The notes under the pieces: model-generated
Told to the model about the DNA's origin: nothing
Seen by the model: the letters and a program-made list of their open reading frames with translations, nothing else
Database searches by the model: none
Position numbers and translations under genes: made by a program
In this document: in pieces, positions 14,783 through 23,001 of the stretch
How the letters are laid out: each line of letters begins with the position of its first letter
Position numbering within the stretch: position 1 is the stretch's first letter
DNA from: JBNKWA01 sp050299555
GTDB taxonomy: Bacteria; Pseudomonadota; Alphaproteobacteria; Rhodobacterales; Rhodobacteraceae
Assembly (NCBI GenBank): GCA_050299555.1
Contig: JBNKWA010000080.1
Span: 136,940 to 200,939, forward strand
Direction: 5' to 3'
Length of the DNA stretch: 64,000 nt

Positions 14783-16477
14783 ATGTTCAGACAGTGGCGC
14801 CAGACTAGGCAATCCGGGAACAACGACAACGCCGCGATCATCGAGGCGATCGATCGGTCGACGGCGCTGATCAGGTTCACGCCTGACGGGCACGTCTTGT
14901 CGGCCAACAAGATGTTCCTCGATGCCATGGGCTACACGGCCGAAGAGATTGTGGGCAAACACCATTCGATCTTTGTGACCGAGGATGAGCGCGCGTCGGG
15001 AGACTACAAGACCTTCTGGTCGAACCTCAGTGCCGGCAGGGTTTTCAGCAGCAAGATCGTTCGGCTGCGCAAGGACGGGCAGGCCGTGTGGCTCGAGGCC
15101 AGCTACAATCCGGTCCTGGACAAGGACGGCAAGGTTGTGTCGGTGATCAAGGTTGCCACCGACATCACCGAGGCGCGGCGCAAGGCGATCAACGACGCCT
15201 GCATCATGGATGCGATCGACCAGACGATGGCGGTGATCGAGTTCGAGGTCGACGGCAAGATCATCGAAGCCAATGACTTGTTCTGCAGGGTCATGGGGTG
15301 GTCCAAGGACGAGCTCAAGAGCAGGCACCACCGCATCTTCGTTGGTGAGGAGATGGCCGCCTCGCCGGACTATCAGCGCTTCTGGCAACGGCTCCGCGAC
15401 GGTGAGGCCCAGCAGGACGAGTTTCTCCGCTTCAGCAAGACCGGAAAGCGTGTCTTCCTCCGCGCGGCGTACAATCCGGTGCGCAATGTCCACGGCAAGG
15501 TCTACAAGGTCGTCAAGCTCGCCTGGGACGTGACCGAGCGGCGTGAGGCGCTCGAAAGGGTCGCCTCGGCTGTCAAGCAGGTCAGCGCCGGCGATCTTTC
15601 GACGCGGATCGATACCAAGCTCAGCGGCGACCTCGATGCTCTGCGCCTCGACTTCAACACCATGGTGTCGGAACTTTCCGGGCTGATTCGCTCGATCAAG
15701 GAGGCCGCCGGCGCGATCGAGAACGATGCTTCCGAGATCGGCTCCGGTGCCAGCGACCTTTCGGACCGGGCGACTTCGCAGGCGGCGACGCTCGAGGAGA
15801 CCGCCGCTGCCATGGAGGAGATCTCCGCAACCATCGGCACCACGGCCCAGAGTGCCGGCGAGGGGGCCGAGATCGCTGCGGAAGCGCAGTCCAAGGCCGA
15901 GGGCGGACGCAAGGTCGTCCAGAACGTGGTCGAGGCCATGAGCGCCATCGAGGATGTCTCTACCCGGATTTCGGCCATCACGTCGGTGATCGACTCGATC
16001 GCCTTCCAGACCAACCTTCTGGCACTGAACGCTGCCGTCGAGGCGGCGCGGGCGGGCGACGCCGGCAAGGGCTTCGCGGTGGTCGCCTCCGAGGTTCGCA
16101 CCCTGGCTCAGCGCTCCGCCGATGCCGCAGCCGATATCGGGAAACTGATCGGCGAGAGCACCGCCAAGGTCCAGGACGGGGCCTCGCTGGTCAACTCCAG
16201 TGGCGAGGCGATCAGCGAGATCATGGCCTCCGTCGATGATCTGGGCAAGCGCATCGCCGGCATCTCCCAGGCCTGCACCGAACAGGCGACCGGCGTCAGC
16301 GAGGTGTCTCGCGGCGTCCAGGAACTGGACGGGTTCACGCAGCAGAATACCAGCCTGGCCGAGCGCAATGCCGCCAGTTCCGCCGGCCTGATGCGCCGCG
16401 TCCAGTCGCTGAACGAGCTGGTGGCCCGCTTCACCACTGACCAGAACACGACCGTGCTTCATTCGCACGCTGCCTGA
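14783..16477 (+). CDS. Soluble methyl-accepting chemotaxis protein with two PAS domains
   Basis: A 564-residue chemoreceptor without membrane helices or signal peptide. Two PAS domains (about residues 18-132 and 145-253) each show the family pattern: ALIRFTPDGHVLSANKMFLDAMGYTAEEIVGKHHSIFV with a PAC-like end at VISVIKVATDITEARRK, and the parallel MAVIEFEVDGKIIEANDLFCRVMGW. A short HAMP-like linker (ASAVKQVSAGDLSTRI) leads into a long helical signalling domain whose hairpin tip contains SIAFQTNLLALNAAVEAARAGDAGKGFAVVASEVRTLAQRS. The C terminus lacks a CheR-tethering pentapeptide. It most resembles PAS-type energy or redox receptors such as those related to Aer, but without a visible anchor. 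The ligand or cofactor is unknown. Confidence 0.93.
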   Translation: MFRQWRQTRQSGNNDNAAIIEAIDRSTALIRFTPDGHVLSANKMFLDAMGYTAEEIVGKHHSIFVTEDERASGDYKTFWSNLSAGRVFSSKIVRLRKDGQAVWLEASYNPVLDKDGKVVSVIKVATDITEARRKAINDACIMDAIDQTMAVIEFEVDGKIIEANDLFCRVMGWSKDELKSRHHRIFVGEEMAASPDYQRFWQRLRDGEAQQDEFLRFSKTGKRVFLRAAYNPVRNVHGKVYKVVKLAWDVTERREALERVASAVKQVSAGDLSTRIDTKLSGDLDALRLDFNTMVSELSGLIRSIKEAAGAIENDASEIGSGASDLSDRATSQAATLEETAAAMEEISATIGTTAQSAGEGAEIAAEAQSKAEGGRKVVQNVVEAMSAIEDVSTRISAITSVIDSIAFQTNLLALNAAVEAARAGDAGKGFAVVASEVRTLAQRSADAAADIGKLIGESTAKVQDGASLVNSSGEAISEIMASVDDLGKRIAGISQACTEQATGVSEVSRGVQELDGFTQQNTSLAERNAASSAGLMRRVQSLNELVARFTTDQNTTVLHSHAA

Positions 16478-16859
16478 AAAGGCGCGGACATCCGGTCGCG
16501 CCGGCACCGATCAATTCCTGATCGATGTCGGTTGCCCGAAGCTCTTGGCCCGGCCTGCGGGTGTCGCAGGGGGGCGTCCCTCTCCGGCGCTTCGGAGCGA
16601 TCGGGGCGACGCCTGAGGTCGAGGCCTGCGTCAACCTCGGGCAACTGCAGGCCCGATCCGGCGGCCCGCTGCTTGTAGGCCCCCACCCGCAGGCGGCCGG
16701 TGCGGCATGTGGCCCTGGCCAAGGTCGCCTGCAACCGGTTTGAGAGTGCATTTCGGGGCAGTTTCAATGGCCCGGGCGTCCCTCAAGATCAGATTGTTTC
16801 AATCCGGTCCGGTTTCGCCCTAGGCTCGCACGGCCGATCCCCAAGCAAGGCCGTGGTCC
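16478..16859. other. Gene-free spacer between chemoreceptor and decarboxylase genes
   Basis: No credible gene was found in this 382-base stretch. The only structure noticed is the small inverted repeat CGATCA-ATTCC-TGATCG at 16508-16524, about 30 bases after the chemoreceptor stop. Confidence 0.5.
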
Positions 16860-18377
16860 GTGGAAAAAGCCGAGATCGAGGAAACCCCGTCGCTCGATCC
16901 CAGCGACTGGGAGGCGCTGCGCGCCGAGGCCCATCGCGCCGTCGACGACGCCATCGCCCATCTGAGAGGCCGGCAGGACCGTCCGGTATGGCAGCCCCTG
17001 ACCGAAACCGACCGGGCCGCATTCGCATCGCCCCTGCCCCGCGCCGGCACCGCTGCATCGGACCTTGCCACCGAGATCCGCGACCACCTCATGGCCCATG
17101 ACCTCGGCAATACCCATGGCCGGTTCTTTGGCTGGGTACACGGCACCGGAACGGCGCAAGGCATCCTTCCGGCAATCTACGAGGCGGCGATCAACGCCAA
17201 TCTCGGCGGCCGCGACCATGCGCCGATCCTGGCAGAACGCGCGATCACCGGCTGGATGCGCGCGCTTTTCGGCTTTCCCGGCACCGCCAGCGGCCTGGTC
17301 GTTTCGGGCACCTCGATGGCGACGCTGATCGCATTGAAGACGGCCCGCGACCGGGCGCTCGGGATTGCAGCCCGGGCCGACGGCCTGGGTGGCCGGCCCC
17401 TGGTCGGCTATTGCTCGACCGAAGCGCATGGCTGCGTCGCCAAGGCCTTCGACATTCTCGGACTTGGCTCGGCGCAACTAAACCGGATCGCAACCGACGA
17501 CCGGTTCTGCATCCGTCCCGACGCCCTGCTCGAGGCCATCGCCGCCGACCGCGCCGCCGGCCGGCAGCCCTTCCTGATCGTGGGCACCGCCGGTGCCGTC
17601 AACACCGGAGCGACCGACGATCTGTCCGCCCTGGCGGGGATCGCGCAGGCCGAGGGGCTGTGGCTGCACGTCGACGGCGCATTCGGGGCGCTTGCCATGC
17701 TTGCGCCCGACCTCGCGCCACGGCTGGCGGGCATCGAACGGGCGGATTCGCTGGCGCTCGACTTCCACAAGTGGTTGCACGTCACCTACGATGCCGGGAT
17801 GGTCCTGATCCGCGATGGCGAAGCCCATGCCCGGTCCTTTTCGGACCGGCCCGACTACCTCGCCGCATCCGAACGCGGCTGCGCCGGCGGCAATCCCTGG
17901 CCCTGCGAGTTCGGGCCGGAGCTGTCACGCGGTTTTCGGGCGCTGAAGGTCTGGTACCAGCTGCGGCATTTCGGCCTCGACCGGCTGGGAGAGAAGATCG
18001 CCGAGAACTGTGCCCAGGCCCGGCATCTCGAGGCCCTGCTCCGCGCCGACCCGGTCTTCGAGGTCACCGCCCCGGCGCAAATGAACATCGTCTGCTTCCG
18101 CTATGCCCCGGCCGGGGCCGCCAACCTCGACCGGCTGAACGGCGAGCTTGTCATCCGCCTGCAGGAAAGCGGCCTCGCGGTGCCATCCACCACGAGGATC
18201 CACGGCGCCCTTTCGATCCGGGTCAACATCACCAACCACCGGACACGGATGGCCGACATGGACATCCTCGTCGCGGCCTGCCGCGAGATCGGACAGGCGG
18301 TTCTGGCCGAATCCGCGCCCCCCGCCCGCGGCGTCCCCACGGGGACGCCAGGTCAAGAGACTGATTCCAAACGATAA
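16860..18377 (+). CDS. PLP-dependent group II amino-acid decarboxylase
   Basis: A 505-residue fold-type I PLP enzyme of the glutamate/aromatic-amino-acid/diaminobutyrate decarboxylase group. It shows GRFFGWVHGTGTAQGILPAIYEAAINAN, the cofactor-stacking His190 in CSTEAHGCVAKAFDIL, HVDGAFG with Asp272 for the pyridine nitrogen, and the Schiff-base Lys304 in DFHKWLHVTYDAGMVLI. Substrate cannot be decided from sequence alone. The start is GTG (MEKAEIEE). The last 15 codons and the TAA lie inside a dispersed repeat element, so the residues after about 490 (GVPTGTPGQETDSKR) are not part of the ancestral protein. It converges on lpd. Confidence 0.88.
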   Translation: MEKAEIEETPSLDPSDWEALRAEAHRAVDDAIAHLRGRQDRPVWQPLTETDRAAFASPLPRAGTAASDLATEIRDHLMAHDLGNTHGRFFGWVHGTGTAQGILPAIYEAAINANLGGRDHAPILAERAITGWMRALFGFPGTASGLVVSGTSMATLIALKTARDRALGIAARADGLGGRPLVGYCSTEAHGCVAKAFDILGLGSAQLNRIATDDRFCIRPDALLEAIAADRAAGRQPFLIVGTAGAVNTGATDDLSALAGIAQAEGLWLHVDGAFGALAMLAPDLAPRLAGIERADSLALDFHKWLHVTYDAGMVLIRDGEAHARSFSDRPDYLAASERGCAGGNPWPCEFGPELSRGFRALKVWYQLRHFGLDRLGEKIAENCAQARHLEALLRADPVFEVTAPAQMNIVCFRYAPAGAANLDRLNGELVIRLQESGLAVPSTTRIHGALSIRVNITNHRTRMADMDILVAACREIGQAVLAESAPPARGVPTGTPGQETDSKR

Positions 18378-18411
18378 AAGTGTTAACGCCGGTGGGGACG
18401 AGTGGGGACGC
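18331..18411 (+). repeat. Dispersed element, copy A (about 80 bases, 10-base terminal inverted repeats)
   Basis: The element begins GCGTCCCCAC and ends GTGGGGACGC, perfect 10-base inverted repeats. Bases 18331-18409 align without gaps to the reverse complement of 57366-57444, with 67 of 79 positions identical. The two ends and the segment AAAAGTGTTAACGCCGGTGG are conserved exactly, and changes cluster at two inner sites. It covers the 3' end of the decarboxylase gene and the spacer before the converging lpd gene. It encodes no transposase and could be a MITE-like or REP-like unit, or a structured RNA terminator. Confidence 0.85.
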
Positions 18412-18434
18412 AGGCACCGCGCCCCCGACTTGTC

Positions 18435-19829
18435 CTAGAAGTGGATTGCCCGACCATAGGCCGAGAGCACGCTTTCATGCATCATCTCGCTGAGCGTCGG
18501 GTGCGGGAAGACCGTGTGCATGAGGTCTTCCTCGGTGGTCTCCAGCGTCCGGGCGACGACATAGCCCTGGATCAGCTCGGTGACCTCGGCGCCGACCATG
18601 TGCGCGCCGAGGAGCTCGCCGGTCTTGGCATCGAAGACGGTCTTGACGATGCCCTCGGGCTCTCCCAGCGCGATGGCCTTGCCGTTGCCGATGAAGGGGA
18701 AGCTGCCGACCTTGACCTCGTAGCCCTTTTCCCTGGCCTTGGCCTCGGTCAGCCCGACGCTGGCCACCTGCGGCTGGCAATACGTACAGCCGGCAATCGA
18801 TTCCGGCCTGACCGGATGGACGTTGTTCTTGCCGGAGATCAGCTCGGCCACCGACACGCCCTCGTGGCTCGCCTTGTGCGCCAGCCAGGGCGGCCCGGCC
18901 AGGTCGCCGATGGCGTAGACGCCCTCGACCCCGGTGCGGCAGTAGGGATCGACCACCACATGGGTCCGGTCGACCTTGATACCGATCTTCTCAAGCCCCA
19001 GCCCCTCGGTATTGCCGACGATGCCGACGGCCGAGATCACGGTGTCGAATTCCTGGGTCTCGGTCTTGCCGCCGGTCTCGATATGCGCGGTGACCTTGCC
19101 CTTGGCCCGGTCCAGCTTTTTCACCGTCGCCTTTTCGAGGATCTTCATCCCCTGCTTGGTGAACTGCTTCTTGGCGAAGGCGGAGATGTCGGCATCCTCC
19201 ACCGGCAGGATCCGGTCCAGAACCTCGACCACGGTCGTGTCAGCGCCCAACGTGTTGTAGAAACTTGCAAACTCAATCCCGATCGCGCCCGAGCCGATGA
19301 CCAGCAGCTTTTTGGGCATCCTGGGCGGCTTCAGGGCGTGCTTGTAGGTCCACACCAGATCGCCGTCGGCCTCGAGCCCGGGCAGCTCGCGAGCCCGCGC
19401 GCCGGTGGCCAGAATGATGTTCCTGGCGGCAAGCTCCTCGGTGCCCTTGTCGGTCTTGACGCTGACCTTGCCGGGCGCCTGCAACGTCGCTTCGCCCATC
19501 ACCACGGTGACCTTGTTCTTCTTCAAGAGGTGCTGGACACCCCCCGAAAGTTGCTTGGCAACACCGCGGGACCGGTCGACAACGGCGTTCAGGTCATAGC
19601 CGGCCTTCTCCACCGACAGGCCGAACTCCTTGGCCCGGTGCATCAGGTGAAAGACCTCGGCCGAGCGCAACAGCGCCTTGGTCGGGATGCAGCCCCAGTT
19701 CAGGCAGATGCCGCCCAGATGCTCGCGCTCCACGCACGCGGTCTTCAATCCAAGCTGAGCGGCGCGGATGGCGGCGACATAGCCTCCCGGGCCCGACCCG
19801 ATCACGATGACATCGAAGCTGGCGGCCAT
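18435..19829 (-). CDS. lpd: Dihydrolipoyl dehydrogenase (E3)
   Basis: A 464-residue flavoprotein disulfide reductase that reoxidises dihydrolipoyl groups of pyruvate or 2-oxoglutarate dehydrogenase complexes using NAD. It has the FAD Rossmann motif VIGSGPGGYVAAIRAAQLG, the redox disulfide Cys42-Cys47 in GGICLNWGCIPTKALL, the NAD motif VIGSGAIGIEFASFYNTLGA, the second FAD motif GVYAIGDLAGPPWLAHKA and the C-terminal catalytic His-Glu region FPHPTLSEMMHESVL. It is not linked to E1 or E2 genes here, so which complex it serves is open. Its position near lipA fits lipoate metabolism. Confidence 0.95.
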   Translation of the reverse strand: MAASFDVIVIGSGPGGYVAAIRAAQLGLKTACVEREHLGGICLNWGCIPTKALLRSAEVFHLMHRAKEFGLSVEKAGYDLNAVVDRSRGVAKQLSGGVQHLLKKNKVTVVMGEATLQAPGKVSVKTDKGTEELAARNIILATGARARELPGLEADGDLVWTYKHALKPPRMPKKLLVIGSGAIGIEFASFYNTLGADTTVVEVLDRILPVEDADISAFAKKQFTKQGMKILEKATVKKLDRAKGKVTAHIETGGKTETQEFDTVISAVGIVGNTEGLGLEKIGIKVDRTHVVVDPYCRTGVEGVYAIGDLAGPPWLAHKASHEGVSVAELISGKNNVHPVRPESIAGCTYCQPQVASVGLTEAKAREKGYEVKVGSFPFIGNGKAIALGEPEGIVKTVFDAKTGELLGAHMVGAEVTELIQGYVVARTLETTEEDLMHTVFPHPTLSEMMHESVLSAYGRAIHF

Positions 19830-19957
19830 GTTCTCCCTCCGGCACTAGGGCACCGTCCGTGCAATGCGGTGCCGTCCGCACTACGGGTCAGCGAAAAGGC
19901 CGGCCAAGTCAACCCGCCGGGGTTGCATGGCCGCCATGCGGTGCTGCGCAGGCTGCT

Positions 19958-20536
19958 TCAGGCGGCCTTGCGGAGCGCCTCGACCACGCCGCGATAGGCA
20001 CCGGCATCAAGAAAGGCCTGTTCCGCCTTGCTGGTGACCCGGCCGAGGACCTCGTTGCGGAACGGGAAACGGCCGAAGCGACGGATGATCTCGCGGTGCG
20101 CCCGGGCATGGATCAACAGCTCGGCCTCGGGCATGCCTTCGACGAACGAGGCAACCGAGATGGCCTGGTCGGCGGCCGATTCGGAATGTTCCAGCGGCAT
20201 GTAGAAAAACTGTCGCTGCGGCCGCGCAATGTACCGGTCAAGGCCGCGCTGCAGCGCCCATTTGGCGGTGGCCCGAGCCTGCTGGTCGGTGGCAAATGAC
20301 TTGCTCGAGCCGCGGAACATGTTGCGCGGGAACTGGTCGAGCACGATCACCAGCGCCAGCGTACCCTTCGCGGTCGTGCGCCAGTGGGTCAGGCCACCGG
20401 CGCGCCCCTCTTCCCACAGGGTGAGGTAGCGCTCGGTGATCTTGCGATCCAGTTCCTCGCCGCCAGCGTACCACCCATCCGGCCCGACCTCGTCGAGCCA
20501 GAACTTCAGGACCTCGTCTATGCGATCGTCAGCCAC
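19958..20536 (-). CDS. DUF924 family protein
   Basis: A 192-residue all-helical protein of the DUF924 family, conserved in alphaproteobacteria and cyanobacteria but without a known function. Family hallmarks are VLKFWLDEVGPDGWYAGGEELDRKI, the LALVIVLDQFPRNMFRGSSKSFATDQQA core, RQFFYMPLEHSESAADQ, and the C-terminal HREIIRRFGRFPFRNEVLGR. The fold resembles tetratricopeptide-like repeats. It lies between lpd and the MFS transporter gene in the same direction. Confidence 0.9.
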   Translation of the reverse strand: MADDRIDEVLKFWLDEVGPDGWYAGGEELDRKITERYLTLWEEGRAGGLTHWRTTAKGTLALVIVLDQFPRNMFRGSSKSFATDQQARATAKWALQRGLDRYIARPQRQFFYMPLEHSESAADQAISVASFVEGMPEAELLIHARAHREIIRRFGRFPFRNEVLGRVTSKAEQAFLDAGAYRGVVEALRKAA

Positions 20537-20591
20537 GGCCGACCCCCTTGCCCATTCGCCCGGTCACGCGCGGGCGCTTGCAAGGTTCGTG

Positions 20592-21836
20592 CTACACCTC
20601 TTGCGGATCGGACGCAGAGGCTTCCTGAACCAACCCCACTGCCACGGTGCTGATCTGTGGCGAAAGCGCAACATAGGTGCCCGTCTCATCCACTTTCGGT
20701 GCCGGGCGGCGCCGGGCGCGGACGACACCGTAGCCGGCCACAAGGGCCAGTACGCCGGCCCCGAACACGAAAAAGCTGTCGGCGCCGGCCTTGGTCATCA
20801 GCCAGCCGATCAGCGGCGGGCTGACAGCGGCGCCGAGGCCGTAGCAAAAGATCAGCCCGCTGGAGGCGCCGGCCATCCGATCCTGGGCGAGAAAGTCGTT
20901 CGTATGGGCGATCAGCAGCGAATAGAGCGGGTAGGACACGCCGCCCAGAAACGCCGACAGCCCGATCACCACCCAGTCATGGCCGGCAAAGGCGGTACCC
21001 ACCAGCGTCAGGGCCGCGCCGGCCGCCGAGATCAGGATGATCAGCAGCCGCCGGTCCATGCGATCCGACACCCATCCGACCGGATACTGCGTCACCATGC
21101 CACCCAGGTAGACCGCCGCGATGAAGGCTGTGGTCGTGGCCAGCGGCAAGCCCTTCTCGGTCGCATAGACCGGCCCCATGCCGTAGAGGCAGCCAAAGAA
21201 GACGCCCATGAGGCACATGCCGACCACCCCGAGCGGCGAGGCATTGAACAGCTCGCGCAGCGGCATGGGCCGCGTGGTCTGAAAGGCCGGTGCCGGCCCC
21301 GACAGCAATAGCATCGGCGCCACCGAGATCGAGACCAGCACCGACATCAGCACGAACAGGCTGATGTCGCCCGGATCGCCGAGGTTGATGGCCGCCTGCC
21401 CACCCACGACCCCGATCATCTGCACGATGAAATAGGCTGACAGCACCTGCCCGCGGGTGTCGTTGGTGGCAGTGGCGTTCAGCCAGCTTTCCGCGACCAC
21501 GTAAAAGCCCGAGAAGCAGAAGCCGACAAACAGCCGGATCACCGCCCAGGTCAGCGGCGTCGGCTCGACGAGGTAAAGGATGAAGGCCGCCGAGATCAGC
21601 GAAGCCATGGCGGCGAAGACGCGCACGTGGCCGACCCCCGCGATCAGCCGCGGCGTCAGCCGGGCGCCGCCCAGAAAGCCCAGAAAATAAGCCGCCATCA
21701 CCCATGACATGGTGGCCGCGTCGAAGCCTTCGACGGCGCCGCGCAGGCCAACGACCGTGCCTTGCATGCCGTTTCCGGCCATGATCAGAAGGACGCCCAG
21801 CATCAGCGGCCAGGTCTGACCGAGAACCTTGTACAT
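20592..21836 (-). CDS. MFS transporter (YcaD-like)
   Basis: A 414-residue, roughly twelve-helix major facilitator transporter. The start MYKVLGQTWPLMLGVLLIMAGNGMQGTVVGLRGAVEGF resembles the start of relatives I know; an upstream in-frame stretch is hydrophilic and unlikely. A degenerate cytoplasmic loop motif follows (GGARLTPRLIAGVGHVRVFA), repeated in the second half as YPVGWVSDRMDRRLLI. The C terminus is a soluble tail. The YcaD-like subgroup is uncharacterised, so no substrate can be assigned. Confidence 0.88.
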   Translation of the reverse strand: MYKVLGQTWPLMLGVLLIMAGNGMQGTVVGLRGAVEGFDAATMSWVMAAYFLGFLGGARLTPRLIAGVGHVRVFAAMASLISAAFILYLVEPTPLTWAVIRLFVGFCFSGFYVVAESWLNATATNDTRGQVLSAYFIVQMIGVVGGQAAINLGDPGDISLFVLMSVLVSISVAPMLLLSGPAPAFQTTRPMPLRELFNASPLGVVGMCLMGVFFGCLYGMGPVYATEKGLPLATTTAFIAAVYLGGMVTQYPVGWVSDRMDRRLLIILISAAGAALTLVGTAFAGHDWVVIGLSAFLGGVSYPLYSLLIAHTNDFLAQDRMAGASSGLIFCYGLGAAVSPPLIGWLMTKAGADSFFVFGAGVLALVAGYGVVRARRRPAPKVDETGTYVALSPQISTVAVGLVQEASASDPQEV

Positions 21837-21940
21837 GACGCTGCGCTCTGCCTTCTTTGCGGTTGCCCGGTCATAGGTGCCCGTCGGCAGCACGGGCTTT
21901 GCCGCCGGCGACAGTGGGGTCGGTTTTAGGCCTTGGTAGG

Positions 21941-22993
21941 CTAATCTTTCGGCAACAGCAGCGAGCTGTCGCCGTAGGAAAAGAAGCGGTAGCGCCGCTC
22001 GACCGCGTGGCGATAGATGGCCATGATCCGTTCGCGCCCCATGAGCGCGGAAACCAGCATCAGCAGTGTCGATTTCGGCAGGTGGAAGTTGGTCATCAGC
22101 CCGGACGCGATGCGAAAGCCGAAGCCGGGGGTGATGAAGATGTCGGTCTCGCCCGACCAGGGGCCGATCCGCCCCGGCGCGGTGGCAGCCGATTCCAGCA
22201 GCCTAAGCGCCGTGGTGCCGACCGGGATCACCCGGCCACCCGCGGCGAGGGTCCGCTCGACCTCGGCGGCCGCGTCCGCGCCGATCTCGCCCCATTCGGC
22301 ATGCATCCGGTGCTGGCTCACATCCTCGGACTTCACCGGCAGGAATGTCCCGGCGCCGACATGCAGCGTCACCGTGGTGCGGCGGACACCCGCCGCCTCG
22401 AGCCGTTCGAGCAGCGGCTGGTCGAAATGCAGCGCCGCCGTCGGCGCGGCCACGGCACCGGTTCGGGCGGCGAAGACCGTCTGGTAGTCGTCGCGATCCT
22501 GCAGATCGGCGGCGCGGCGGCTGGCGATATAGGGCGGCAGCGGCATCTCGCCGGCCGCTTCCAGTGCGGTGTCGAGCGCCCGCCCCTCGCGGTCGAAGGC
22601 CAGCGTCACCACCCCGCCATCCTTCTTGGCCACGACCTCGGCCGACAGCGCGCCGAAGTCGATCACGTCCCCCGGCGCCAGGCGCCGCGCCGGTCTGGCC
22701 AGCGCCTGCCAGCCGGCATCGGTATGCGAGATCAGCGTCACCTCGATGGCCGCGACGCCGCTGCCGTGGCGGCTGTCTCGGCGTCGGGTCCCGGCCAGCC
22801 GGGCCGGGATGACGCGGGTGTCGTTCATCACCAGCAGATCGCCGGGGCGCAGGAACAGGCCGAGATCCCGGACATGGGAATCGGTGATGGTCCGGGGCGT
22901 CGCCACCAACAGCCGCGAGGCGGAGCGGGGCCGCGCCGGCCGCAGCGCGATCAGCGCCTCGGGGAGGTCATAGTCGAAATCGGACAGGCGCAT
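21941..22993 (-). CDS. queA: S-adenosylmethionine:tRNA ribosyltransferase-isomerase QueA
   Basis: A 350-residue enzyme of queuosine synthesis that transfers the ribosyl part of SAM to 7-aminomethyl-7-deazaguanine in tRNA. It begins MRLSDFDYDLPEALIALRPARPRSASRLLV and contains PGDLLVMNDTRVIPARL, PLPPYI, DDYQTVFA, APTAALHFDQPLLERL, TLHVGAGTFLPVK and the C-terminal TNFHLPKSTLLMLVSALMG and YRFFSYGDSSLL. Length is normal. It lies eight bases downstream of the large AsmA-like gene and is probably in its transcript. Confidence 0.96.
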   Translation of the reverse strand: MRLSDFDYDLPEALIALRPARPRSASRLLVATPRTITDSHVRDLGLFLRPGDLLVMNDTRVIPARLAGTRRRDSRHGSGVAAIEVTLISHTDAGWQALARPARRLAPGDVIDFGALSAEVVAKKDGGVVTLAFDREGRALDTALEAAGEMPLPPYIASRRAADLQDRDDYQTVFAARTGAVAAPTAALHFDQPLLERLEAAGVRRTTVTLHVGAGTFLPVKSEDVSQHRMHAEWGEIGADAAAEVERTLAAGGRVIPVGTTALRLLESAATAPGRIGPWSGETDIFITPGFGFRIASGLMTNFHLPKSTLLMLVSALMGRERIMAIYRHAVERRYRFFSYGDSSLLLPKD

Positions 22994-23001
22994 GGGCCGG
23001 A

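Noticed and set aside
14777..16507. A 576-codon minus-strand frame opposite the double-PAS chemoreceptor
   Set aside because: The + strand encodes a complete, recognisable receptor with a proper start; the antisense translation shows no family feature.
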